A stretch of 64,000 bases of DNA from Powellomyces hirtus (taxonomy: Eukaryota > Chytridiomycota > Chytridiomycetes > Spizellomycetales > Powellomycetaceae). Positions within the stretch are counted from its first letter, which is position 1. The number at the start of each line of letters is the position of its first letter. Below, piece after piece: positions 34,806 through 47,300 of the stretch. Position numbers and translations under genes: made by a program. The notes beneath the pieces were generated by a model. That model was not told the origin of the DNA. It did not search any database and worked only from the letters and a program-made list of their open reading frames with translations. The stretch is taken from positions 620,001 to 684,000 of the forward strand of contig JAHLKG010000012.1 in NCBI GenBank assembly GCA_025526995.1, written 5' to 3'.

Positions 34806-34862
34806 GTTTTTTCTTTGTTTTTGTGTGTGTGTGTGTGTGTGTGGCACACCTTCATTCCAAAC
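34300..34862. other. Convergent 3' region with microsatellites
   Basis: Between the PAS/GATA and HEAT-like genes lie T-runs near 34462 and 34487, a TA repeat at about 34780-34805 and a GT repeat at about 34822-34843. No gene is seen. The adjacent TA and GT blocks could form unusual structures. Confidence 0.6.
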
Positions 34863-37800
34863 TCACCCCCCAACCCACTTCATCAGCTCACTTTCCTCCC
34901 GCATTCGTCGCGGCGAGTGGGAAGAATAGTGTTGTCGGGCGCGGGTGGGTGCACGTGCACAGCAGAGGCGGTTGAGGGTGACCTGGTCTCTGAGGACGAG
35001 GATGGCCTGGGCGGTGGAGAGGGGGTCGCCGAGGTCCGTTTCCAGCTGGGTGAGGATGCGCGAGCAGGGCTGGAGGGCGTGTCGGATGTGCGTGATGCGG
35101 GTGCGTGTTGCTGTTGCTGTTGCTGCTGTTGTTGTTGTTGTGCTGGGTGGCGGGGAGAGCGGGTGGAGGAGATCGACAAACAGAGCCGGGTCGAGGACAA
35201 ACACCTGTTTGAGCAGCGGGTGGAGGCGCGGCGGGGCTGATTCCAACGCGTCGTCGGTGACGTGGTCGTCGTGGTCGTCGGATTCGCTGGTGGGGCGGGA
35301 CCCAGCAGCGCGCGGCGGGAAGAGGGTATTGAGGAGCTGCATGACGGCGCGACGGAAGCGGGGTCGAAGGAACGCGTGGGTATGTGGCGTGCTGGGCTGG
35401 TGCTGTGCGGCTGACGTCCCTGTCGTCATTGTTGATCTGAACGTTTTGTTGCTGTTCCTGTTGTTGTTGTGGGTAATGGTGGTGGTGCTGTGTTCGGAAA
35501 GCACAAACGTGGGCGGATCGAGGTCTCCGCGATGATCGTCACAGTCTTTTGGTGCAGCAGCAGCGGCATTATTCGGTGGTGGTTGCGTTCCGATCGCCTC
35601 CAATGCCGGAGATACGGCTCTACTCTCCCCACGCGATTGTAACGGGTCATTATACGGAATGAAGGGTGGCGCGGACGGATCCGGGGAAAGCAGCAGAGGA
35701 GGTGGCGGTGGAGAATAGGTGTGAGACTCGAGCTGCTGCCCCTGTCCCTTCTTGACCCGTTCACCAACCTCGCTATACGCGTGTCTGACCTCCTTCAAGA
35801 AGCGGCGCGGGGAGACCGGGGGCGTGGGTTCCGGTTCATGTGCGTCATCGTCATCGGGACGCAACAGTGTGGTTGATGTCGCGCGGTCCTGCGGGCGGGT
35901 GTCGGCAGCAAGACCATGCACGTCGGTAGCCACGTCTCGCGTTGACCGCGGAGGGTGCGGTGGGGTCCGAGAAGAGGGAACGAAGAGCTGGTCATACACA
36001 GAGTCGAGCGCTGTGGGATTATTGAGCGTGCTGGTCGAGTGCTGCTGTTGTTGGGTGGGTCCGGTTATGGCCTGTGTTGTGGTCGTCGTCTGCGTGGTTG
36101 TTGTCACCGGCGCTATTTGGCGAGGAGGCCCTGCACCACCGGAATCCACCGTCACCTGCGTCGCCGACGTCGGTTGTTGCCGAGGCGCGGTCCCGCTCAC
36201 CCGCTCAGCCACAAACGCTCGCGACGGAGTCCCAGAAGAGGCGCGGGCGATATTTGACTCGCGATGGGTTACCACCTGATCATTGTAGGGAACATGGGCG
36301 CGGAGGCCATGGAGCCAACTGACGGGTCCTGGCTCCTCCTGGTCCCGATTCGCATCCCTGTCCTCATCATCGAAAGCACCCTCACCGAAGCGCATCTTTG
36401 CTCGCTGCCGATTGTTCGTGCTCGGTGCAGCATAGGTGTTGGGGACCAAGAACGCGTCTGCGGGATCGTCCCAAGCCGCCTCATCCTGCAAGAACCCGAT
36501 ATTCCTCGTCTCGTCGTCATCATCTTCACCGTCCGCAATTTCGCTGAGCCGCATTGCATCGTCCGGCTGCTGATGCTCCCAGGTCTTCTCCACTGGTGGA
36601 GCAGCGGCAACAGGAATAGAAACAGGCGCAGGAGGGACCATCGGCACCCGTGGTCGGGGCGGCGTAGCCGTTGTTTTTGTTTCCTTCGCCACCCTGCGAA
36701 TCTCTTGCTCGACAACCCGATCTACGGCTCCAAAATCCAATTGCTTACCGGCAGCAGCAGCAGCAAGGGCAACGGGGGGCAAAGGCGGCGGCACCGATTT
36801 GTTGACAAACGAAGCAAACGCATGGTGAAGACGGGTGTGGTCCGGGTCAGTACCCATGGCTGCCAGGCCTTTCAATGCAGCAATCGGCGCATTATCATCG
36901 TGGGGCTGGACACGATGCTGTTTCTGCTTTAGTGTGTGGTGTTGTGCAGGTCCGCGTAATAACACCTGGGGTCGATCATGCTGATCCTTCAAACGCGCGT
37001 AGAAATCGTTTATCAAACGGGTTTCTTCATCTGAAGGGCTTTCCAGGTCATGGCGACGGTTGTTGCTGTCATCGGATCGGGTCACCCGGTTGACGGAAGC
37101 GGGTGTTGTGACCGACCTTTTTCGAGGAGACGAGGATGCAGGTCGGGAGGTGTGTAGGGGGGGCCGTCTGGTCGGGGAAGTAGAACCCGCACTTTTGTTT
37201 TTCACCAGCGTCATGAACCGGTGTTTAGCATTTCCATCGATGATGCTGGTCGTGGGATTCCTGTTGTGCGATTTCGGTGAAGAAGCCGGTGAGAGTTCCA
37301 TGTTGCTTGCTGCCACGCGTTGTTGTCTGCTGGTGAGGGTGGTTCGTCCACGCACGGGGCTTTGCCGGATGGCTTGCTGCTGATGGTGTTTGACGTGACT
37401 GGATGACCGATGGAGACGAGTTGTTCTCATTGAGGGTCCACTCGATACGGGTCGGGCTTTTTTCTCTGCGCGCATAATCCCCGTTTCAGTTGTTGTGACC
37501 GGAGGTATACGATCATTGGAAGCGGCAGCCACCCTCTTCACTGGCGGCGGCTTAGCATCCGCAACCAGTCTCGCATATACCAGTACCTCATCACGCAACG
37601 CCTTGATCTGCGGATGCGCAGTATCATCAGTATCGTCACTGCCAGCCCTGTGTTCTCTACGCCCGCCAGCACCTCGCACAACAATATCCACAATGGAACG
37701 CGCAAGAACGGGGTCGCACGTTGGATGGTGCAGAATCTTCCTACACAGACTCAGGCCTGCGAGGCGGAGATCCGGTGATGGGTCTGTTGTGAGTGCGCGC

Positions 37801-40268
37801 ATGATTTTGAGCGCAGAGGGAATGATGTCGGAAAGAGTTGACTGTGCTCCTGTACCGCTGTTGCCGCTATTGGCAGTACCGCGATGATCTACAATAACAT
37901 CAGGCATCAAAACGGACAAGATTTCTTCAAAAATGCGAAACAGCGTTTGTCGTAATGTCTGCACTGCATGAGTGCTCTTCAGCAACTTCTCAATCCTGAC
38001 TAAAGTTTGCGAAATAACACGCCCCTTCATCATCAGTGGACATCCGCCCGTGATATGTCTCGCCGTTTCGGCAGCCCAGAGGCCAAACGTATCGCGTTCT
38101 CTTTCCGAGCCACGCCAATGACTGTCCGTCATTGCCGTTGCTGCAAATAACTTAGTGGTGCTGTCGCTGCAAGCGTCTTTCGCGCATTGGATAATGTAGG
38201 TAAATGGATTGTCGAAATCTGGATGCATGTGCCCTGTGCAGGTAGTGTTGTTGCGGCGGTGCCGGAGGGTTTGCGGGGCGGAAGGGTCGAGATCTTGGTG
38301 GAGCAGATTGAGGCAACGGTATGTGATGGCTTGGGCGACCGTGCGGCGGACGCGGAGCGATGGGTCGTCAAAGAGGGAGAGAAGGCAGAGTGTGATCTGC
38401 AAGTGTGATCAGCCTTTCCATCTAGATTTCCGCGCGCAAGTGGAGAAGAGCGGCAGCTATAATCACCTGCCGATTACCGTTCTTCGCCATTCCCAAAAGC
38501 CTGATACAAAATAATCTCAGGATCGTCTCCGCTTCGGCGTCAGGTAGTCGTCCGACTTTGATGATATCGTTCGACACGTCCGCGGCAGCAGGGGCGAACA
38601 GCGAAGCTGCAAACTGGGAGCCCTTGGATTGATTGAGTGTCGAAGATGCTTCACGGCGCCAACAGGCGGTCAGGATCAGCCATCGGGTCATCCATTGGAC
38701 TGTAGCTGCGACGTATGATGTGGATTGTGCATTGTCTGAAGGGGGAAAACGGCGAGGAAGAGGAGCAAATTGGGTGACATTTTAGTGAAAGGAGGAGACG
38801 GGAGGAAAAAGGAGAGAGAAAGCGTTAGGACAAGAACAGCCGGCAACTTCCACGGGTTGTCCGCCCACGAAGCAAACGCACCACAGGAGAAAAACGAGTC
38901 CAAGTCTTACAGGAATGCACGGCGGTTTCATGATGACCTTGAGTGGTGGTCTGGGCTTCCGCCGCAAACAACCCCGCGACGATTTTTTCTCCATTCTGCC
39001 AGTTTTCCTCAACGCCCAGACATTGTTCCAGGATCGGGATCAAGAAGAGATGGACTGCTTTGGTGGGGTGAGCGGTTTTCGACCATTTCAACAAACTCGC
39101 CGCCAGGGCATCCGAGATAATGAGTGGCCTCATTGATTTTGATTTTGACTTGTCAGGGGACCCAGAACGCGCTGCCATTTTCTTGATTCTCGGAGCAGCA
39201 ACCACTGCATTCGCCAAGATTTTGAGCAGCTGCGTGATTTGCGTGACGATCAGTTTCAGGTGCGAGACTGTAGGTGCAGAAAAAGGGTCCATCTTATGGT
39301 TGACAGTGGAGGTACTTTTGTTTGTAGATGATAAAGACCACGCATAGAGGAAGCGCTCAATGTCGTAGAGCACGCGAGCACCGCCACCAGATCCAGACGC
39401 ATGGTCGCGAGACCAGATGCATGTTCTGATGACGGGGAGGACGCAATGACGAATGAGGAGAAGCGGATGGGATAGGAAGCGGATTGTTGATGATGCTGCT
39501 GGAGTGTGAGAGAGTGTTGCTGGGAGAAAGTGGATGAGGTCGGCGTAGAGGGACAGCTGCAGGGTTGAGGAAACGCTGGCGGCAACGTTTGGGCCGAGCG
39601 ATTTCTCGGCATGACTCAGGGATTTGAAAAACACTTGGGCAACCTGCTCCACAATTGCCAACTCTTTCTCGCTCTCTCCGGAGGGTTCAGTGACCATATG
39701 GACCAGCAACAAGACCAGGTCTCGGCATGTGTGAGCGGCGTATCGGGCCATCATGACGTGTGTTTTTGTGGTGGATGGTATGTTGATGAGGTTCAGGAGC
39801 GTGGTCACGAGGATGTGGGCTAATGTCGATGCGATGGGGATGGTATGGCGGAGATTGTTGTTGAGAGGTTTTGTGAAGATGGAGACGAGGGTTGGTCTGT
39901 GTGGGGATGTGGATCAGAGAAACGGCATAGTATAGAACGGTGGCAGAGTGTCTCTCTTCTCACCTCGGACAGCTCTTTGCAACCGCGATCCAGGCGACAT
40001 ACTGTAACCACACGGCGTCCCAGCTGCGGCCACTCTCCCTTTCCCGGGCGAGTATGTCTTGATTCAAGTCCATCAGGAGGGCTCTGGCGACGGTTCTGTT
40101 TTGGCGGTCGCGTTCTGCGGGCGGGGGGTCATGCTGTGCAGGGTAGTGGTAGTGTTTTGCGAGCCAAGGCAAGAGTGGGGTGAGCAATCCTTGGGGGATT
40201 GTGGCAGTGGCGGTGGGCTTGTTGAGTATGGAGAGTATGAGTGGGTGGTTGTGGTCCGTTTTGTCCAT
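34863..40268 (-). CDS. Large HEAT-like helical protein, unrecognised
   Basis: Four exons (39964-40268, 38911-39896, 38467-38735, 34863-38396) join in phase to 1697 residues. I do not recognise the family. Roughly the first 680 residues are helical with HEAT-like spacing, for example LLLVHMVTEPSGESEKELAI and ITLCLLSLFDDPSLRVRRTV. Residues 700-1550 are low complexity, rich in Ser, Thr, Pro, Asp and Gln, with several basic patches. The last 120 residues are helical again (LHPLLKQVFVLDPALFVDLL, HIRHALQPCSRILTQLETDL). HEAT scaffolds of this build occur among checkpoint, cohesin, TOR and microtubule proteins; no diagnostic motif points to one. The stop and the last three exons are firm; the start is the first ATG. 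Confidence 0.6.
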
Positions 40269-40977
40269 TCTCCCTGCTGCCTCAGTAGGCCGTCAAACGT
40301 CGACAGAGTAACGCGTCAACGAACGGGCACGACTGAGGGAGTGAGGGAGTGAGTGAGTGAGGGAGTGAGGGAGTAAGCGTGAATGAATGAATGGAATGGG
40401 AATGAAGGGAGTGATAGATGAAGGATCAAGAGGGAGTTTGACAAACACGAGCGAATAAGATCGAGAGACAGAGATGAGAGATGAGAGACAGAAAGACGGA
40501 GGGAGGGAGGGAGGTATCGATAGAGAGAGCATGATCATATGACTGACACATAGGAGGCATGATAGGCATGCATGCATGAACAACCTTCATTCAGTCACTC
40601 GCTCACTCACTCAGTCACGAGTCAGGGGATTCCAGTAAGGACTCACTCGGCCTATTTAATAATAGGAGGGGCTGCTGCTGCTGTATCTGTCATCCCGCCT
40701 CTTTCTTCTCTCTCGTGTCTTGGGCGAGTCTGTCCTTCCTTGTCCTTTCTTTGTTTAACGCACGTCCATCCAGTCCATCGTGCAGCCTACATTCAGCATG
40801 TCTCAACACATCCCACTTCAAGCATTGTCTAACCACGTGAGATCCAGTGACTGCAGCTGCACGTGGGTGAGTCACCATGTGGCACAGTTTGGATTAACCC
40901 ATTTCGTTCATCCGTTCGTTCGTTCGTTCATCCACCTGCGAGTTCGTCGTTCGTTCAACAAACAACTCTACTCACTC
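40269..40977. other. Divergent upstream region with purine-rich GAGT repeats
   Basis: The 709 bp between the HEAT-like and eRF3 starts hold an unusually purine-rich stretch (about 40332-40530) with GAGTGAGG and GGGA repeats, then a CACTCACTCAGTC block at about 40597-40617 that is its inverse. A CGTT repeat lies at 40909-40935 in the probable eRF3 leader. An AT-rich patch (TATTTAATAATAGG, 40653) may serve as core promoter. Confidence 0.5.
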
Positions 40978-43503
40978 ATGGCAAACAACCGCTCGCCGTC
41001 CTGGGAAGAACAGGCTGACGCCGCCGCTCTCCCCGAAAAAGTCTCCAGAATGAACCTGCGCAACAACAACAACAACAACAATGCCGGAGGAGGCGGCGGA
41101 CCCGCCAGGAACTTTAACGCCGCCGCCACTGAATTCGTGCCCTCCTGGGGGGCCCAGGACTCCTATCAGCAGCCGCAGCACGGAGCTTATGGTGGAGCTT
41201 ATCAACAGCAGCAGCAAGGCGCCTACCAAGGTGGCTACCAACAACATCAGCACCCCGGCTCCGGCGGCTACCAGGGCGGCTACCAGCAGGGCTACGGCCA
41301 GCAGCAGGGCTATGCATACCAGGGCTACAACCAGCACGGCGGTGCTTATCAGCAGCAGCAGCAAGCCTACCAGGGCTACGACAATCGCCAATCTCGCCAG
41401 CAACAAGCATACCAACCGCAACAACAACAGCAATCACAACAACATCAACAGGCATACCAGGCCCCGTCCGCAAAGCCCTCTATCCCCCGCGCCCAGGGCC
41501 CCGCCAAGGCAGTGTCTATTTCCATCGGAGGAAAGCCGGCTGCTGCCCCGGCCGCCAAAGCCGTGTCCATCTCTATCGGCGGAGCCGCTGCCAAGGAAAC
41601 CCCCGCACCTGCCAAGGCAGTTTCCATCTCTATCGGTGGAGCCGTAAAGCCCAAAGAAGCTGCTTCTGAAGCCAAAGTCGAGCCCAAAGCTGAGCCCAAA
41701 ACGGAGACCGCCCAAGCCGAGCTCGTCGCTGAAGCTCCTCCCGCGCCAGAGGCCGTCAACAAGGCTGCTGAAGTCGCTCCAGTAAAGGGGGAGACCCCTG
41801 CTCCTGCTGCTGCACAACCAGTCCAGGAGAAGGAGACACAAAAGAAAACCGCACCGCCAGCTCCGGTTCCGGAACCCGAAGTCGACGACGAACCCGAGGA
41901 AGAAAACTTTGATGACGATGTGACCGGCAAGGAGAACATGAACATTGTTTTTATTGGCCACGTCGATGCCGGCAAATCTACAATGGGCGGACATCTACTG
42001 TAGGTGTCTCTCGTCCGAACTGTATCATATGATCATGGCTCATTCTGAATGTCCCATTTCTTTTGCAAAGATTCCTCACAGGAATGGTCGACAAGCGCAC
42101 CATGGACAAGTACGAAAAGGAGGCCAAGGAGCTTGGACGGGAATCGTGGTACTTGTCCTACGCCCTCGATCTCAACCCAGAAGAACGCAACAAGGGAAAG
42201 ACCACCGAGTACGGTCGTGGCTACTTTGAAACCGACAAGCGGTGCTTTACCATCCTCGATGCTCCTGGACACAAGACCTTTGTGCCCAGCATGATCGAAG
42301 GTGCCTCCCAAGCGGATGTCGGCATCCTCGTGCTGTCGGCCCGCAAAGGCGAATTCGAAACCGGGTTTGACCGTGGAGGCCAGACCCGTGAGCACGCCAT
42401 GTTGGCCAAGACGGCCGGCGTCAAGCGCCTCGTCGTCGTAGTCAACAAGATGGATGATGCTACCGTGAACTGGTCCAAAGAAAGGTTCGATGAGATTATT
42501 GGAAAAATCATGCCTTTCCTGAAGCAAGTGGGATTCAACCCCAAGACTGGTACGTGACGACAAAAACGCTGGTGCTTTCGGATCCACGCGCCGTCATCAA
42601 TGACGATCGTTTCCTCATCTTTCTTGCCCTACACTCCACATTTCAGACCTGGACTTGATTCCCGTCTCTGGTTTCACTGGAGCCAACTTGAAAGATCCGT
42701 TGGACCCCAAAGTCTGTGATTGGTACAGGTATGTAGTTTCGTTCCTTTTGCATATATCAAAACCTCCCTTTTTTTTTTTTGGCGGGCCTGACGGAAATCC
42801 TCACCCCCCCCCCCCCCCCCCGTTTTCCTCGTCCTCTTTCAGTGGCCCGTCTCTCGTGACGCTCCTCGACACGATGGTGATTCCTGACCGCGGCTACAAC
42901 CGTCCCTTCATGATGGCCGTCGCGGACAAATTCAAAGACATGGGCACGGTCGTCACGGGCAAAATCGATTCCGGCCGCGTCCGCAAAGGCCAACGCGTCC
43001 TCCTCATGCCCAACAAGCAAAAATGCGAAATCTCTGCCATCATGCGCGAAGACCAGGAATACGACGTTGCCCGTTCCGGCGACAATGTCCGCCTCCGCCT
43101 CCGCGGCGTGGAGGAAGAAGACATCATGCAAGGATTCGTCCTCTGCCACCCCAAAGCCCCCGTGCACGCCGTCACCTCATTCCAGGCCCAGCTCGCAGTC
43201 ATTGAGTATAAAAACATCATGTGTGCCGGCTACACGGCGGTCATGCATGCCCACACGGCAGTCGAGGAAGTAACCCTGGCATCGTTGGACCATTCGGTGG
43301 ATAAGAAGAATGGAAAGAAAACGAAACGACCACCCCAGTTCCTCAAGCAGGGCGATGTCGCCATCGTCACGATTTCGACCACCCAACCCATCTGTGTCGA
43401 AACGTATGCGGAACACCCCCAGCTGGGACGCTTCACGCTACGTGATGAGGGAAAAACCGTAGCCATTGGCAAAGTCACCAAGCTTATCTTTGACTCGGAG
43501 TAA
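40978..43503 (+). CDS. SUP35: Translation termination factor eRF3
   Basis: Four exons (40978-41999, 42071-42549, 42647-42728, 42843-43503) join in phase to 747 residues. The C-terminal EF1A-like GTPase has GHVDAGKST (327-335), YLSYALDLNPEERNKGKT, LDAPGHKTF and VVNKMDD, and ends with the usual beta barrels. It binds eRF1 and hydrolyses GTP at stop codons. The N terminus holds a PAM2-like motif NFNAAATEFVPSW (45-57), which in other eRF3 proteins binds PABP. A Gln/Gly/Tyr-rich prion-like region (60-165) follows, with QGGYQQ-type repeats, then three copies of KAVSISIGG. It is close in size to yeast Sup35 (685). An in-frame upstream ATG at 40798 would add 60 residues; 40978 fits the family better. 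Confidence 0.95.
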
Positions 43504-44370
43504 AAAACAGGCCAAATTTCATAACACCCAAACCAACCAACCAACCCTACATCACATCAACTAGCTCCCCCCTCCTGTCCTCGTGTACACACCACCTACC
43601 TTACTGCATAACCTGTACTAGTGTCGAAAATCAAAAAAATCAAAAGTTTTCCGCACACTGCATTCTGTTAAATAGGGTGGAAACGATGAAAAAAGTCCTC
43701 TCATCTGTTGACCAAAAGATGAGGTTTTTGTAGGGGCGATCATAGGGTCTAAGAAATTAGCGGCTCAAAAAAGCGCTGCTGCGTCAAGCAATTATCAGCC
43801 TCGGAGCTGGGTAAAGGACGAAAACAACTGGGGCGCGACCTGCCACTCTTTTCCCAAAGTCGCGCGGATGCTCTTGTCGACCGACCGACCCGTCGCTGGA
43901 TGCACAAGATTATAGATCGATTATTTCCAGTCCTTGATTAAAAAATCCACATACAATGAAAAATACATGCAAAAAAAAAGCGCAATCAACGCCCAAAAAA
44001 TATCTTTGCAGGTGTGTTATGCGTGTGGTCAAAACACCGGGAATGGAGGCGGTGTGAAACACGGCGGTATATATATGTACAGAGAGACAGAACAGAACAG
44101 AACAGATCGAGGGGGGTTGGGGGATATCATCAACGGTGCAGGTATGTAAAGTAGGGCGGAGGTGCGCTATGGGGCAGGCTGTTTATGTTTTACTGCGGGT
44201 TTAATGGTTCGTTGTTGCCGTTGTCTGTATCGTCTCTCGCTTGCGGGAGCTGGGGAGAAACGAAAACCGAAAACCGAAAACCGAGAAGAGAGAGAGACGG
44301 GATCGAAAGAGCAAAGAGTGGGTGAGTACACGTGTTGGGGGGGATGTAGTTTTGTAGTGTGTTTTTCCCA
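43504..44370. other. Convergent 3' region between eRF3 and WC-1 genes
   Basis: No gene is seen. I searched the minus strand here by eye for a missed zinc-finger exon of the WC-1-like gene and found no C-x2-C pair in an open frame. Short repeats occur: AACAG at 44090-44104 and CCGAAAA at 44263-44283. Confidence 0.5.
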
Positions 44371-47300
44371 CTATACCGTTTTCAGCATCTCCAACTCGGC
44401 CTTCAGGCGCTTATTGCCGAGCCGCAGTTGGTTGATCTCGCACTGCACGCTGGTCGGGCCGGGGCCCGCCGCATTCGCATACACCGACACGTCGGCGGCC
44501 GCGGCGGTGGCGGTCTCGTGCTCACGGTCGCGGTGGGTCGTGTCGCGCGTTGGGTGATGATGGATGCCGGTTGGGGCGGTGGGTGGTTGCGCTGAGGGAG
44601 ATGTGGGTGATGATTCTGGCCGCGACGGTTCGCCGCCGCCCACCGCCGTCACTCCTCCGCGGAGAGTGATGGATCCGACGAGGGTGACGCAGAGAAACAT
44701 GAAATCGCCAGCTCCGCTCGGATGGGCGGCCAGCAGGGCCGGCACAAAGCGCCCGGCACTCTCGATCGAGCATCTTATTTCCTTGGTCATCATCATCATC
44801 CTATTCGCACTCTCATTCGTGTTCTCGTTGTCGCCACTGCCCGGATCGTCATTGCGGAACAGCTGGGCCGCCACTCGGGCCCGATCGCCCTCGTAGACAA
44901 AATCCAGCAGCTGCCGGCCGTACAGCGACGGCGGCGCGGTGAGCGAGCCAAAAACAGGGTACGAGGATGGAGGCACGTAGATGAACAGCCCCGTCGATGT
45001 GATTTTGCACCACAGCGCGCGCGGGAGCGTGCCCCCGCCCAGAGGAGTGGTCGTGGGCGGTATTGACGCGAGCGTGGATGCGCGCGTGGGCGGGGAACAG
45101 GGGGAGAGCGAGGGGATGAGGGTGCTCTATGGACGCCCACATAAAAAAAAAAAAAAAAAAGAATGGTTGGAAAAAAAAAAGGGAAGTTGAGTTCGAGTCT
45201 TTGGGATAGTAAGAGACCATCCGCCGGACGTGAGAATCCGGGCGCAGTTTGTTGTTCGGAAGGGGGGGGGGGGGGCGGGCACGGGAGGGGGGAGAATGTC
45301 TAAATGTCTATTTTTACCTGCTTGATATCCCCCCACCGTCGTTCCCTAGCACTCAACACGACACAGCGGGTTTTTTTGCGGGTGGCCATTTCATACTTGT
45401 GTCCCGCGACGTCCCAGCTGACATAGCCGCTCCCGTCGCGTTTTCGAAAGCGGTATGCGGCCGAGAGGGGGTGCTCGAGGGTGCTCTGCTTGATTTCGCG
45501 CATGAGCAGCATCGTGTCGGCCGGGTGGCAGAACTCGGCAATCGTGTGGCCCAGCAGGTCGCCCGGCTCGTACCCCGTTTGCGTCAGGATGGAGGAGGGA
45601 GACGCAAAGAGGATGATGCCCCGCGAGGAGAGGATGTGGATAAAGTCCGGGGAGGCTTGGATGAGGTCGTAGTGGGAGATGGGATCCGGTGGGGTGGCTG
45701 TTGTGGGAGTGGAGGAGGAGGAGCATGCGGCGGTCGAGCTGGCGGTGGATGTGGGCGGGGTGGGGATGTGGGTAGCGGTGGACAGTGGCGGCGCGGGGTG
45801 GTCGATGGCGGATGCAAACGCTGCTCTTAGGTTGTTGTCGTCGTCGTCGTTGTCGTCGTCGTCGTGGCGGGTGCATTCCTCTGCTGCTAGAATCCCGGTC
45901 GCGCGCTCCCCAACCCCGCCGATGTTCATTACATCGGTTCGCATGTAATCCGCAGTCGAGTTTAGACTTGCGAACAATTCCTGCTGCTGCTGCTGTTGTT
46001 GCTGTTGTTGATGGCGATCATGCTGCTGATGAGGCAGGGTTGTCATCATCAACGACTGAAAGAGGTCGTCGTCATCTTCCCCCGCGGCTGCCGCACCCGC
46101 ACCGGCACCCGCAGCGGTGGCGACAGGTGCCCCTACTGGATTCTGGACCTCTTGTTCAAAGGATCCGCATGGTGGCGCGCAGTCCGCGAGCAGCAGCGGC
46201 GGGATGTCTCCACCTGCAATGCCTTGACATTGTTGTTGTTGCTGATGTTGGGGACTTTTTGCAAAATCAATGACATACGTATGATCTTCCAACATGCGCA
46301 AAATGACGCCGGCCTGTTTCATCAGATCGACCTGGAAGCCGACAAAAAACTGCGGCGGCGTGCCGCGGCGGCCGCCGTTGCAGATCGGGATGATGGTGAT
46401 GAGGTTCACAAACGGCTCGCCGCCCTTCTTGTAGTTGATGTTGATGAACTGGCATTCCATTTGCTGGTCCACGCTCGTCTTGAGTTGGTACACAATGTTG
46501 TTGTCGACAAATTGGCGGAGTGCACCGCGTTGAACAATGCCGTCGGGCGCTATGTGGGCAGAGAGGGGGATGGGAATCGCGTGTAAGAGAAGGGGGGAGG
46601 GGGGGACTCAAACAAACGCGCTTTCAGTTCGATTCCTTCTCTTCCTTTCGGGGGGGTTTTGAATTGGGGTGTAACTCACACTGCAAAAACCGACAATTCT
46701 TGCCCACAATTTCCGCCGTTTTGTAACCCGTCAGCTGCTCAAACGTCTGGCTGGCATACAAGATGGGAAAGTCAGCGTCGGTCGCCGACGTGACAATGAA
46801 GCTGGAGCTCATGTCGATCGGCCCCAGATTGATGGTCGGGTTCGGCCGCGACACGACGCTCGCGAGGATGTGCATCATGTCAAACCCTAAACGGCGATAT
46901 AAACCACATCAAAAGACAACATGGGGATAAGTCAAATTACGCACACGCGGGGGCGGGTGCCAACAGGCTCGTTGTGACAGGGTTATACCTGTGCCAGAGT
47001 AGAGCCCGTAGTATGGGGAAGGAGTTGCAACCTGCACGACTCCTGATTGAAAAAAAAATCATCGAGGAAGCAAGAACAGGTATTCAGTAACAGCACGAAA
47101 AAACAACAAGCAAATGCTCCTGTTGCGTAATCGGAGGTTTTTTTCTCCCTCGGTTCAACAGGGTGGGTTTGAATTGACGTACTCACCGTCGTTGATACCA
47201 CCGCCTACCGCCTTCTGGTCCGAGCCGTCATCCTCAATTCGGCGTTTCCGACGCCGCACTAGGATGCTCGAGCCGGCAATCCCACTACTACACAAATAAA

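Noticed and set aside
34780..34843. CRISPR-like or telomere-like array
   Set aside because: These are simple TA and GT microsatellites without spacers or telomeric units.
43504..44370. Missed zinc-finger exon for the WC-1-like gene
   Set aside because: Read on the minus strand there is no open frame with two spaced C-x2-C pairs, and the coiled-coil exon ends in a clean stop.
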